Source of the DNA: Diphasiastrum complanatum
Taxonomy: Eukaryota; Streptophyta; Lycopodiopsida; Lycopodiales; Lycopodiaceae
Assembly: GCA_029204225.1 (NCBI GenBank)
Contig: MU832613.1
Span: 1 to 64,000 of the forward strand
Direction of reading: 5' to 3'
DNA: 64,000 bases
Shown: positions 27,001 to 33,901 of the stretch, piece after piece
Position numbering within the stretch: the first letter of the stretch is position 1
How the letters are laid out: each line of letters starts with the position of its first letter
Program-made: the position numbers and the translations under genes
Notes under the pieces: generated by a model
Databases searched by the model: none
What the model was told of the DNA's origin: nothing
The model's input: only the letters and a program-made list of their open reading frames with translations

Positions 27001-30000
27001 TAGCTCTGCAACTATGTCGGTAACAAACATGCTCCAATCATTTCATGGTTTTGACTAATTGCAGTCCCCATACTAAAATTGTGACTCAAGGCTGGACCTC
27101 CACATCGAATATTCTGATAAACCCTTGTCAGATCTTCCAGGAATCTGCATGAGTTCTGAGAATCTTATAAAAACTTTCCTTTGAATTACTCAGCACATAG
27201 CGGCAGATAAAAAAGATAAATATTCTTTGGTGTACTGCAAATGCTAAGAACCCCATTCAGCAGCTGACTTGTTTAAAAAGTATCAAATCAGAAGAAAAAT
27301 AACTTACTGGATAGAAGTTTTCGAAAGGCCACTGGCTTCAGTTGCATCTATGAGCTCTTGTTTCAACATGAACTCTTTGCCTCCCATAATGGCTCTGAAG
27401 AAGCAATAAGTGATAATAGCACCATGGATAAAGACAACAAGGCAAACCCTATTGAAACTTGCACATGTAAACAGACCTACCCAATCTACATGCCAAATCA
27501 AAAGAGTGAAGTTCAGAAATTATGTAGCAAAAGATCAGAAAAGAAAGTTTTTGATATCGAAACACATTTGAAATAACAAGTAGCGAGATTTCTAACAACA
27601 ACAATGCAAATGATGAAAAGAGCTAGTCTGCGACATATAAGGAGATCATAGCAGTTTTTACTTGTACAAAGTGATCAAAATTGCATATGCTGCAGAGTTT
27701 TTTTGCGGAAGATATCTTTTTGCAGCCTTCCTCCTTTTGGCTGCAAAACATGTAACGCTTGTTCATCAAAATTCACAAGATGCCCATAGACTAGATTCTT
27801 CAGAGGAGACATGCCTAAAAGCCATTAACTTTAAAAGTTCAGCCCACACATTAATTTGCAAAGGACATATTATTTGAAAGACTAACTTGTGTAAACATGG
27901 AGCCAACCTTGAGGACTTTGTTCCAATGGGCTTGGTTGACTCAAATTCCCATTATCAACAAAGAAATCTTTCAAAAGCTTCAACATCCAATTTCCAATGC
28001 CTCTGCATAATGAAATTTTGTTAAAACAAAGATAATGGACAAACTCCATCACTATTTCCAATCAAGAAAGACAGCAGACAATATTTCCACTGTGAACTGA
28101 AGCTACTGTTATAGCTTTTGCTAATTTCCAACTTGTAGAATTCTTAAAGATATTAGATACTTAATTTTAAGAACTGCTGCTCTAATAACATGATTTGGAA
28201 TGAAATATCAGAAAAGAAACTATACACAAATGTGGAACGTAAAAACCAAAATAGAGCATACTTCAAAAAATAGTCCTATTCCAAAATTTAAACATGCAAT
28301 TTTAATCTATTGACAAGTTTGGATGCAAGTTGTGAATGCTATAAAGAGTGTATACAATATAGGTTTGAACATTTGGTGTTAGAAATATTTCATTCAAAGC
28401 TAAAATGCCACAGAAAGTTTTCTAAAAGTTTTGATCAAATGAAGTATGGTTACAAGCAATTAAACTTTGAATAAGTTCAAGTTTCAACAACTGGATCAAT
28501 AAGAATAATTGATAGCCAATTGATATTACTCGCTGAGTTGAATTGGATTTTCCAAACAAATTGCTATGATGCAAATAAACAAAGCAAACAGCCTGATTTC
28601 TGCTATTCATACTTTTTTATTGTAGTGAACGCTGAGAGGAGTGCAAGAGAAATTTGAGAGGAAACTAGAAGAGGAGGGCGATCTGAAAGCAGAGAAGAGT
28701 AAAAAGTAGAGAAGAGAGACTAGAGTGGAGAGGAGAGAGAAGAAAAGAGGGGCTGTGAGCTTTGAGACTTTTCACTTAACTGGAGGGAGTGTTTAGAATG
28801 ATGGAGAAGGAATAGAAATTAGGGCAAATTGAATAGGGAGGGGGGTTAGCATTTAGAAAGGATAGACGTACTAAGTTGTAACTTGTAACTTGTTAGCTTG
28901 GGTTATTAGTTATGAGTCTTGACTCTTGTCTTAACTCTCAAGTTTTAGAAACTGATTGACTTTCAACTTTCAACTTTTAATCGAGCTGATTGTGCCATTG
29001 GCATTTGCCAACAAGTTCCACAAAGCTTGCAGGGCCATCTACATCACAATCCATTGCACATACAGTTATGGACTCGGCTCATTACATTTGCCGCGTCCAT
29101 TTACATTTACTTTACTTTATGCAAAAGCAGGCCTTGGGCCCTTTTTTATTCATTAGTGACACTTAGACTATATGGTTGGCCTTTGGCCATTTGGACATAT
29201 TACTGGAGAGTGGGGGCCTTCTTGGAGGGCGCACTATTTTCCCTCCCAGTTGGGCCCTAGCCACCGGAAGCTTCCTTTTAGGGCTTCCTCTTGGCTATAA
29301 GTAGGGAAACTGTGTCATTTTCAGCTGATGATATTGATCTCTCTCTTTAGTCTCCTTAATCTCTCTCTTTCCTGCTTTCTAGGGTTAAGTCTTGCTTATG
29401 TGCTGCTTTCATAGCTTAAGTCTTGCTTATGTGATGCTTTCATAGCTTAGCTCTAGATCAGCTGTGGCTCTATTCGTAACTTGGTATCAGAGCACTTTCC
29501 TGATTGCTGAATTTCAGATCTGATTTTCTGATTGGGTGCCCATTTTCCTTGCTGATTTTTCTCTCTTTGTTGAGGGCTTTTGTCTCTTTGCTTCAGCAAC
29601 ATTCAACACAGTTTGGAGGAGGACCAGCTCCTATCAAAGCATTTTCCTTGGCGGAGCTTTAGCAGATAGTTAGCGGAAGTACTTCCGCTAAATTTGGCGG
29701 CCGGAAAAAAAAAATTTGGGCAAATTATTTATGGCGCCCAAGTTCCAACCCTCTATCACCCATTTCCAGCTTGTTTGCAGGCTCTCCAGCGCCCAATTCC
29801 CTCATCTCTTTCGTCCGTTCCTCCTTCCATTTTCAACCCTCTTTTCACTTTTGTTTGCAGGCTGTCCAGCCGCTTCATACTTGTCACTTTCGTCCGTTTT
29901 TGTCTCCGTTTGCAGCCATTTTTCACAACTTGTTTGCAGGCTGTCCATCGCCCATCCTCAACCAAATTTCACGAAATTCCGACTCCGTTTGATACTCCAA

Positions 30001-33000
30001 TTTGTCACTTGCCTCCTGGCTGTCCAGCGCATTTTTACAGCCTTCATTTTCACTTTTTTCCATTTGCTGATTGTTGTCCTTTCTTAGTTGTGATAATAGT
30101 GGTTTTAATAGACTAATTTGGGGTGACGACAAGAGTCCGCTCTCTCAAGTTTTCGTCTATTCCTTCCACTATCATTATGGCACATTCACCTACCCCGAGT
30201 GAGACTACTCAAGACACCTTATCCGATCAGTTTCGTCGCATGGATGAGACCCTTCTGGCCTCGTTCTTCGCTTCGATACCGTTATGACCGGCTTTGCTAC
30301 TATGCAGTCACAGATTGATTCTTTACAGCCTCATGGTCCTGGTAAAGCTCCTGTTTTTCCTTCATTTGGGACTCCCCCTCCATTTGGATTTCCATCTTCC
30401 TCTGCTAGTCAGCCTGGTGGTGGACCGTTCATTCCACCTAACCCATCTCCTGGTTTCTTTTCACGTCCCCCACTTCCTGAGCCACACTTTGCTCGAGACT
30501 TTCGTGATAGGGTACAGCTTGCTACCTATTCCGGTTCCTCTGACAGGAACTTATTAGAGAATTGGTTTGCTAAGCTTGACACATATTTTCAAATCTACCC
30601 TAAGACTGATCCTCAGAAGATCCAGTTGGCTGCTTTACATTTAGATGGACGCGCCGCCACGTGGTGGCGAGTTTATAGAGTTGATCCTGATCGGGAAGGG
30701 CTCCATTTATGGCATACTTTTCGCCGTGACCTCCGTCATGCTATGATTGACCCTCAGTGGCTCAACCGCCAACGTGATACATTCCGTAGTCTCACTCAGA
30801 CCAATGATCTTGCTTCTTATACAGATCACTTTCTGGGATCTTTCTAGATGAGTACACGGACATCCTTCCATCTGGTGTTTCTACATATAGGTTTGTTGCA
30901 GTCCATGCCGATGCTATGGATATATGGCATTCCTGGTTATTACATATAGCTTGGTTTTCATTTGGACCTGTTGATTGGTGCTGGTTTTTCCATATTACTG
31001 ATCGCCTATGGTGCGGATATCTCTATGATTATGCATGTGGCTCTCTATCTGTTCCTTGGATTGTTGCTCATTGTCAGGCTTGGCATATCCTGTTGGCTTG
31101 GGTTATTGCCTCCGTTCCAGATACTGTTTGTCTGGGTGATCTTCAGGTTCCCTGTCATTTCAGGTTGCTCCATATCGCTTGGTCTCCGATGCTGAGTTGC
31201 CACTTTGTTCTGGTGTTCCGAGATCATCAGGGTACCTTGAGAGAATTCCTTCTCCTCTCTTAGATAGTTTTTGGGGATGTTGCCGCCATATACTTCAGTG
31301 TTGCTCATATGTGCTTTGATACTCATTCCCAGCTACACGTGGATATTGCTTCGATGCTTGCTACTGATGTTGCGGAACCTGTTCCTCGTTCCAGTGTATT
31401 TCTTCTATTTTTATATGAGTACCACAGACCATCCACAGACGAACGGGCAAACAGAGAGGGTAAATCAGGTGCTGGAGGATATGCTTCGTGCATACGTCAG
31501 CAAGAAGCAGACTAATTGGGAGGAGTATCTCTCGATATTAGAGTTTGCTTACAACAGTACCAAACATTCAGCTACGGGATACAACCCATTTATGATGTAC
31601 GGTTTTCAGCCACGCTCACCCACAGCTGTAGGGTTTAAACAAGAAAAAGTTGAAGCAGCCAGAAACTTTTTAGAGGACCTAAACCAGATGATAGAACATG
31701 CTAAGCGTAGCATTAGGCAGTCCCAGGATCGAGCCAGGCATTATGCAGATCCACATAGACGGGATGTGCAGTTCTCCACTGGTGAGAAAGTCTACTTGAG
31801 AGTCCCAGTCGACTCTAAAACCCTCAAATCAGGAGTGTGTGCTAAGTTGTCTCCAAGGTATTGTGGTCCCTTTACCATCAGTAGGAGACTAGGCGAGGTC
31901 ACCTGTGAACTAGAACTCCCACACAGCAGTAAGGTTTTTCCAGTCTTTCATGTAAGTCAATTACGAAAAGCCTTAACCAGATCAGACAATCTGGTAGGGG
32001 ACAGTGTTCTAGTTCTCCCATTGGATTCTCAACAACCTCCACATGAACCAGAGGAGATTCTTGATAGTAGAGAGACGCAGACTCGTCATACTTTATACCG
32101 AGAATATCTGGTTAAGTGGAATGATCAGCCTGTTGAGAATGCCACTTGGGAAAGAGGCAGCGTCCTTCGCAAGATTTTTCCAGACTTTGTCTTAGAGGAC
32201 CAAGACGGTTCTTGAGGGGGAGGGAGTGTTACGAGCTCGTAACCAATGCCGAACCCTAGGGAACTCAGATAGGTCAGATACCACAGTCGTGTCCAGCGTA
32301 CATGACCAACAGGGCAAGACAATGTGAGTAGTGTGCCCCAGCACGATCCATAGCCATGGCGGGATAAAAACACAGCCTAGGGACCCTGTCAGCAGGATAG
32401 GGCCCCCAGTTGGGTCCCGACGTGCAGTCGGCCATGTCAGTGCCACGTGGCCGACACTTGGCAGTTGCATGCTACCAGTCCTCACACTGGGCTAGGAGGG
32501 GATTACTCTATATCAGGGAGTAGGCAAGGTTGGGTGGATCAGTTAGTGTTTGCCCTACTGTGGTGTTAGGATCTATAACAGTTGGGCTGGGGGCCATGTT
32601 TGTAGAGAGGACTGGAGTTTCACAGGCAGTTGAGGGCCAGGTCGGCTCTGAGTTTATAGGGTGACCTAGAGGGAGTAGTAGAGGAGCAGCAGTTGGAGCC
32701 AACCAGGAGGGGGCAAGAGGGAGAGAAAGAGGGAGAGGGAGAGGTAGGGGACAGGGAAGAGGCAGAGGCGCACGCAGAGGCAGAGGCAGAGGCTGAGGCT
32801 CACCACGACACATGACACCCTCAGCGTCATCTACAGATTCCTTATTTGGCAGTTCCACGGAGACTGATGACTCAGACTTTGAGTTAGAGGACGATTGTTA
32901 GTTGTTAGTTGTTATGAGACATTATTTATCGAACGTCACTCTATTTTTTTTTTGGCCTTGAGTCCGACATTATATATTTTCACGTTTTTACATTGTGTCC

Positions 33001-33090
33001 TATCGGTTTGTGTTTCGATATGATTTTTTTCCAGCATGGTCTATTTCAGTAGGTAATTCGGTATGATTTTTTTCCAGCATGGTCTACTTC

Positions 33091-33123
<33 letters not shown>

Positions 33124-33901
33124 GAGAGAGAGAGAGAGATTCAATATGCTTTCAATGCTTTGCTTTGCACATGATTTCATTTCACACAATACTGGTAACT
33201 ATAGAAAATGATATAATAGTGAAAAATAAGTTAATGGACGACAATGGTCCTGAAATTGATGGCAAACTTGATAAATGAACTGTCCTTGAAAAAACCTTCC
33301 ATTTGATACCCATATTGGCATTAAAAAAATTTCAAAAAAAAAAACGTTCCGGGAAACCCTAATGGGAATTCCTGGAACACAACGCGTTCCGGATCGTGGC
33401 CTGCTACCTTGGTTTAAACTACGGGTACTTAGCGACCCAATTCAACATGGGAAAATTTAAATGCAGATCCTCGCAATACTAACTGTCATGTGCAATTAAG
33501 ATCATTGCTCTTAAGCAATAAGTACTTGTCAGCTGGAGCCCATTTCAATCCTAGTAAATAAGCCAAACGTGACATATTTACATAATAGTAGCATCATAAT
33601 TCTTCATAATTTAATACATATTTACATTAAAAAATAGTTTTCTACACTCGTAGACGGGCTGTCAACCTTAGAAAAGAAGGATAGTAGCAGCCAAATAGAT
33701 GAAAAAACTTCACCTTATTTTACTGGCATCTTGCAGAGAACGAATTGGATCCTTCCATTCGCACACATTCTTGTAAGCCTTAGATAAGGTGGCGTCCAGA
33801 TTCTCGCTGTAGGGTTGTTTCAGCAGAAAGGCTTCATACTTCTCATGTATGAAGGACGCAAGAGTTTCATTTTCCTCGCAAACCACATGCCTGCTCCCCA
33901 T
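2843..33901 (-). CDS. MUS81: MUS81 crossover-junction endonuclease, 5' ten exons of a gene running off the left edge
   Basis: MUS81 pairs with EME1 to cut branched DNA (3' flaps, replication forks, nicked Holliday junctions) in the nucleus during repair and meiotic crossing over. Ten minus-strand exons (33714-33901, 27908-28002, 27662-27740, 27308-27394, 24714-24839, 18892-19114, 18592-18775, 15699-15864, 3122-3176, 2843-3001) join with compatible phases and no stop, giving 454 residues. In order they show the N-terminal helix-hairpin-helix region (about 1-95), the winged-helix region (about 110-210), a variable linker (about 210-350) and the ERCC4 nuclease core with LLLDDRE (369-375), GD (408-409) and ERKAVDD (430-436), matching the family motif GDX(n)ERKX3D. 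Plant MUS81 is about 650 residues, so the last third should lie left of position 1. Introns of 116 bp to 12.5 kb are filled with transposons. Recognition is by recalled family similarity. The acceptor of exon 7 is the least certain border. Confidence 0.9.
3122..3176 (-). CDS. MUS81: MUS81 exon 9 (55-nt micro-exon)
   Basis: This 55-nt exon follows the polypyrimidine acceptor TTTTTTGCATCTTCAG. It encodes [18 protein letters not shown], matching the helix between LDDRE and the GD motif. Phase 2 in and phase 0 out agree exactly with exons 8 and 10. Confidence 0.85.
3177..4509 (-). other. MUS81 intron 8, 3' part, no gene
   Basis: AT-rich intronic sequence. It has no recognised gene apart from degenerate tandem units at 3895-4130. 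Short ORFs here have no family features. Confidence 0.5.
3895..4130 (+). repeat. Degenerate tandem repeat, about 80-90 bp units
   Basis: Segments starting near 3897, 3988 and 4064 align with each other (for example CACCACCTATCACTTGCT against CACCACATATCGCTTGCT), at roughly 70% identity by eye. They lie a few hundred bases upstream of the B LTR. Confidence 0.45.
4510..4986 (+). repeat. Probable 5' LTR of element B
   Basis: Sequence from TGTTATAGTG to GTGCAACA, ended by a tRNA-primer site two bases later. The right end is set by that site. The left end is inferred from the TGTT/AACA termini. No matching 3' LTR follows the B pol, so the extent cannot be confirmed here. Confidence 0.5.
4607..4753 (+). 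repeat. 79-bp tandem duplication in the B LTR
   Basis: GTGTCATATGCTC starts at 4620 and again at 4699, followed by closely similar sequence through GTGTCAGAC. The units carry ACACTTGTC or ACACGTGTC, a G-box-like palindrome in the second unit. Duplicated U3 motifs are often enhancer-like; that role is inferred. Confidence 0.7.
4989..5000 (+). other. Primer-binding site of element B (initiator tRNA-Met type)
   Basis: TGGTATCAGAGC is the usual plant LTR-retrotransposon primer-binding site complementary to the 3' end of initiator methionine tRNA. It lies two bases after the LTR terminus. The same 12-mer recurs at 11314 and 29482. Confidence 0.9.
5550..5850 (+). pseudogene. Element B gag, N-terminal part, cut by an insertion
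   Basis: From ATG 5550 the frame encodes a helical gag N-terminus ([20 protein letters not shown]) followed by a basic stretch. Near 5850 it runs into an unrelated inverted LTR-like repeat, and recognisable gag resumes only at about 6230. The break makes this gag non-functional. Confidence 0.65.
5850..6218 (-). repeat. LTR-like repeat K, inverted, inserted in gag of element B
   Basis: The reverse complement of 6023-6218 matches 10483-10676 for about 190 bp, including TGACCCAAAAGGTCGAGA. Beyond that the minus strand reads like an LTR, with a TATTTATAT box. With the copy after pol it brackets the gag-pol body of B as inverted repeats. Confidence 0.65.
6219..7256 (+). pseudogene. Element B gag, capsid and zinc knuckle
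   Basis: The frame encodes a Ty3/gypsy capsid ([37 protein letters not shown]) and a basic tail with a zinc knuckle, [13 protein letters not shown]. The knuckle has CX2CX3HX4C spacing, one residue shorter than the usual CX2CX4HX4C. Gag packages element RNA into virus-like particles in the cytoplasm. The frame ends at 7255 and protease continues in another frame, so this is a decayed copy. Confidence 0.82.
7257..7690 (+). pseudogene. Element B aspartic protease
   Basis: The frame contains the retropepsin-type active site [13 protein letters not shown] and, further on, [10 protein letters not shown], the usual second landmark before reverse transcriptase. It then frameshifts (LRRIHCE...) and meets stops. 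The protease would mature the Gag-Pol polyprotein. Confidence 0.8.
7740..9085 (+). pseudogene. Element B reverse transcriptase and RNase H
   Basis: Reverse transcriptase motifs occur in order: [57 protein letters not shown], the catalytic box FVDDIL (usually YVDDIL), and LGHVVS. RNase H follows with [14 protein letters not shown], then a frameshift at about 8873, then the tail ending [12 protein letters not shown] at 7846-7848 precedes the reverse transcriptase. The copy is too damaged to encode one polyprotein. Confidence 0.88.
9086..10488 (+). pseudogene. Element B integrase with truncated C-terminus
   Basis: The zinc domain ([11 protein letters not shown] ... CFKCQVNK) and catalytic core ([26 protein letters not shown]) are present. 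A frameshift at about 9688 splits the core. After RYCGPWKIV and VFHVSRLKK the protein stops shortly after GPARVLDW. A chromodomain should follow there, but it is missing because the sequence joins repeat K at about 10483, so the stop TAG lies inside repeat K. Confidence 0.85.
10483..10790 (+). repeat. LTR-like repeat K, direct copy after B pol
   Basis: 10483-10676 is the inverted match of 6023-6218; beyond 10680 the copies diverge. It joins directly to the LTR of element C at about 10791. There is no polypurine tract before it, so it is probably not B's own 3' LTR. Confidence 0.6.
10791..11313 (+). repeat. 5' LTR of element C (approximate limits)
   Basis: The right end is set by the primer site at 11314. 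The left end is set by similarity of 10791-10816 to 13804-13830 at the other end of C. The expected TG/CA termini are not clear, so limits are approximate. A 35-bp tandem duplication lies inside. Confidence 0.5.
10997..11054 (+). repeat. 35-bp tandem duplication in LTR C
   Basis: TCTCCTTTCTTTAATAAGGC occurs at 10997 and 11032, followed in both by TAGAATG or TAGGATG. Confidence 0.75.
11314..11325 (+). other. Primer-binding site of element C
   Basis: TGGTATCAGAGC followed by GAGG, complementary to initiator tRNA-Met. The leader from here to 11920 has no recognisable gene. Confidence 0.88.
11921..12300 (+). pseudogene. Element C: gag start fused to RNase H by an internal deletion
   Basis: From ATG 11921 about 29 residues of a threonine/serine-rich gag N-terminus are read. 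The sequence then jumps near 12007 into RNase H ([43 protein letters not shown]). The rest of gag, protease and the reverse transcriptase core are missing. A frameshift and stop follow the junction. This makes C a non-autonomous deletion derivative. Confidence 0.78.
12301..13782 (+). pseudogene. Element C integrase and chromodomain
   Basis: The frames contain the zinc domain ([11 protein letters not shown] ... CTQCQ), [18 protein letters not shown] and DGQTKRTNQ, then RYCGPFKII and a chromodomain-like end ([14 protein letters not shown]). Several frameshifts and stops break it (near 12695, 13100, 13368 and 13697). The catalytic glutamate expected in GQTE is lysine (codon AAG), as in element J at 61.2 kb. 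Confidence 0.82.
13804..13830 (+). repeat. Truncated 3' LTR start of element C
   Basis: TCTAGTACCCATGAAGTTGG matches the beginning of the 5' LTR at 10791 with one difference. It comes right after a purine-rich TTAAGGGGAAAG tract. Similarity stops after about 27 bases. Confidence 0.5.
13831..15698 (-). other. MUS81 intron 8, 5' part, no gene
   Basis: Intronic sequence without a recognised gene or transposon protein; it includes the (CA)n tract at 14994. Confidence 0.5.
14994..15020 (+). repeat. (CA)n microsatellite
   Basis: About 13 uninterrupted CA units. Confidence 0.95.
15699..15864 (-). CDS. MUS81: MUS81 exon 8 (ERCC4 nuclease, first catalytic motif)
   Basis: 166 nt after ACTTCTGCAG encode residues 328-382, including [10 protein letters not shown] and [13 protein letters not shown]. 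The LDDRE segment is the first acidic motif of XPF/MUS81 nucleases. The donor is GG|GTATGC. The next intron is 12.5 kb and holds elements B and C. Confidence 0.92.
15865..18591 (-). other. MUS81 intron 7, no other gene seen
   Basis: 2.7 kb of AT-rich sequence with no family-like ORF. A small hairpin (AACGGTCC ... GGACCGTT) and A/T homopolymer runs lie near 16424-16475. Confidence 0.5.
18592..18775 (-). CDS. MUS81: MUS81 exon 7 (variable linker)
   Basis: 184 nt of open frame lie between the acceptor GTCTGGACAG and GTATTT. They encode a basic, serine-rich linker with no conserved motif. The exon is placed mainly by phase: exon 6 ends in phase 0 and exon 8 needs one leading base. The acceptor could differ, because a stop in this frame lies 19 bp upstream. 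Confidence 0.6.
18892..19114 (-). CDS. MUS81: MUS81 exon 6
   Basis: 223 nt after TTTCACAG begin with [20 protein letters not shown], the conserved end of the winged-helix module. A variable, serine-rich linker follows. The donor is AGCAAG|GTTAGT and the exon ends in phase 0. Confidence 0.9.
19115..20654 (-). other. MUS81 intron 5, part left of the LINE
   Basis: AT-rich intronic sequence with no recognised gene. Confidence 0.45.
20656..20677 (+). repeat. (GAAA)n tract at the LINE 3' end
   Basis: Five AGAA/GAAA units next to an AATAAA signal on the opposite strand. This is probably the tail of the LINE. Confidence 0.75.
21190..22494 (-). pseudogene. LINE ORF2 C-terminal half (reverse transcriptase motif C onward, zinc finger)
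   Basis: The frame begins [15 protein letters not shown], then [12 protein letters not shown], the position of the usual YADD active site. The second Asp is Asn here. [14 protein letters not shown] and a thumb/connection region follow. After a frameshift near 21585 it reads [15 protein letters not shown] and EEHFIFICP, the CX2C...HX4C zinc finger at the end of many LINE ORF2 proteins. It is dead for three reasons: truncation, frameshift and active-site change. Confidence 0.85.
22495..22600 (-). pseudogene. Gypsy RNase H tail fragment
   Basis: The reverse strand encodes [20 protein letters not shown], the typical end of Ty3/gypsy RNase H. It abuts the truncated 5' end of the LINE, which suggests the LINE landed in or next to an older gypsy copy. 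Confidence 0.65.
22810..23625 (+). pseudogene. Heavily decayed gypsy gag
   Basis: Broken plus-strand frames contain [32 protein letters not shown] and [13 protein letters not shown], in the order expected of a capsid. A zinc-knuckle-like [12 protein letters not shown] relic follows near 23560. Many stops; ancient copy. Identification is tentative. Confidence 0.45.
23640..24540 (-). pseudogene. Heavily decayed gypsy reverse transcriptase and RNase H
   Basis: The reverse strand shows [52 protein letters not shown], then [17 protein letters not shown] and a diverged HQSLRYF. This is the order fingers, palm, connection, RNase H. Stops and frameshifts are frequent. It is head to head with the gag remnant at 22.8-23.6 kb. 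Confidence 0.6.
24714..24839 (-). CDS. MUS81: MUS81 exon 5
   Basis: 126 nt between GAAGCAG and GTAAGT encode the end of the winged-helix region. [19 protein letters not shown] and RSSCPAK match the conserved WYSGWS...TL..GLV..S.PAK block. No ATG-initiated frame covers this exon. Confidence 0.92.
24840..27307 (-). other. MUS81 intron 4, no other gene seen
   Basis: 2.5 kb of AT-rich intron without recognisable transposon proteins. Confidence 0.5.
27308..27394 (-). CDS. MUS81: MUS81 exon 4
   Basis: 87 nt between CTTCTTCAG and a consensus GTAAGT donor encode [19 protein letters not shown] and ASGLSKTSI. The GKEFMxKQELIDA block is diagnostic for plant MUS81. Confidence 0.92.
27662..27740 (-). 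CDS. MUS81: MUS81 exon 3
   Basis: 79 nt between TGTTTTGCAG and GTAAAAAC encode [19 protein letters not shown] and LITLY. This matches the basic stretch and start of the winged-helix region in plant MUS81. The phase is correct on both sides. Confidence 0.88.
27908..28002 (-). CDS. MUS81: MUS81 exon 2
   Basis: 95 nt follow the acceptor TTATGCAG. Joined to exon 1 they read [17 protein letters not shown], matching the conserved glycine-containing hairpin and W-M-x-K-L motif of MUS81. The donor is CAAG|GTTGGC. Confidence 0.88.
28003..28890 (-). other. MUS81 intron 1, part left of element D
   Basis: No gene seen. 28620-28860 is strongly purine-rich on the plus strand (GAGAGGAGAG-like). Confidence 0.45.
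28891..29481 (+). repeat. 5' LTR of element D (about 590 bp)
   Basis: It starts TGTTAGCTTGGG and ends CGTAACT immediately before the primer site at 29482, so the TGTTA/TAACA termini are nearly kept. The left end is inferred from the TG motif. It contains a 31-bp tandem duplication. No 3' partner is found in the window. Confidence 0.6.
29385..29446 (+). repeat. 31-bp tandem duplication in LTR D
   Basis: Two units beginning TTAAGTCTTGCTTATG at 29385 and 29416 with one difference. Confidence 0.85.
29482..29493 (+). other. Primer-binding site of element D
   Basis: TGGTATCAGAGC, initiator tRNA-Met type, directly after the LTR. Confidence 0.9.
29771..30030 (+). repeat. About 80-bp tandem repeats in the element D leader
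   Basis: TTGTTTGCAGGCTNTCCA occurs at 29771, 29851 and 29930 (spacing 80 and 79), with a fourth partial match near 30013. The array lies between primer site and gag. Overlapping small ORFs across it are low-complexity artefacts. Confidence 0.75.
30177..30847 (+). pseudogene. Element D gag (truncated)
   Basis: ATG 30177 starts [19 protein letters not shown], then a frameshift near 30280. A proline-rich region and a capsid follow ([48 protein letters not shown]). The frame stops at 30847 in the capsid, and the sequence then becomes unrecognisable until the A-type integrase at 31412. No protease or reverse transcriptase is left. Confidence 0.75.
30848..31411 (+). other. Unidentified stretch between D gag and A' integrase
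   Basis: About 560 bp with no recognisable protein. ORFs here are hydrophobic in several frames, which points to T-rich composition rather than coding. It marks a junction or diverged internal sequence. Confidence 0.4.
31412..32215 (+). pseudogene. Element A', second copy: integrase C-terminal half and chromodomain
   Basis: The frame from [18 protein letters not shown] to the stop TGA is uninterrupted and nearly identical to 642-1445. It has one 3-bp deletion (MMYGFQ against MLMYGFQ) and scattered substitutions. It contains the catalytic GQTE, RYCGPF and the chromodomain, but not the zinc domain or the first two catalytic Asp residues, so it cannot act as an integrase. Confidence 0.88.
32227..32580 (+). 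repeat. LTR of element A' (354 bp)
   Basis: TGTTACGAGCTCG to CTATAACA with exact TGTTA/TAACA termini, preceded by a polypurine tract. Full-length match to 1457-1814. Confidence 0.9.
32582..32899 (+). pseudogene. Arginine/glycine-rich ORF end with acidic tail, unidentified
   Basis: From 32581 one frame has only two TGA stops before its final TAG. It encodes an RG-repeat block ([20 protein letters not shown]) followed by a serine/threonine stretch and an acidic end (SDFELEDDC). It begins exactly where the A' LTR ends, so A' probably inserted into it. It looks like the C-terminus of a transposon or host protein, but I do not recognise the family. The purine-rich repeat could also create this frame by chance. 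Confidence 0.35.
33091..33139 (+). repeat. (GA)n microsatellite
   Basis: Nearly perfect GA repeat with one GG interruption. It is preceded by a 43-bp spaced duplication of TATGATTTTTTTCCAGCATG (33019 and 33062). Confidence 0.95.
33714..33901 (-). CDS. MUS81: MUS81 exon 1 (start codon)
   Basis: The ATG is at 33901-33899. The 188 nt encode residues 1-62 plus two bases. The peptide contains [16 protein letters not shown] and [13 protein letters not shown], which line up with the N-terminal helix-hairpin-helix region of plant MUS81. The donor is AAG|GTGAAG at 33713-33712. An upstream in-frame ATG 12 codons earlier is possible, but family alignment favours the MGSRHVV start. Confidence 0.88.

Noticed and set aside
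29694-30116. Three overlapping forward ORFs of 73-140 codons
   Set aside because: They read through the about 80-bp leader repeats in different frames. Length comes from low-complexity pyrimidine-rich sequence, and gag starts only at 30177.
30916-31263. Hydrophobic, tryptophan-rich ORF that could look like a membrane protein
   Set aside because: T/G-rich composition gives hydrophobic residues in more than one frame, and it lies between a truncated gag and a truncated integrase. No support as a gene.
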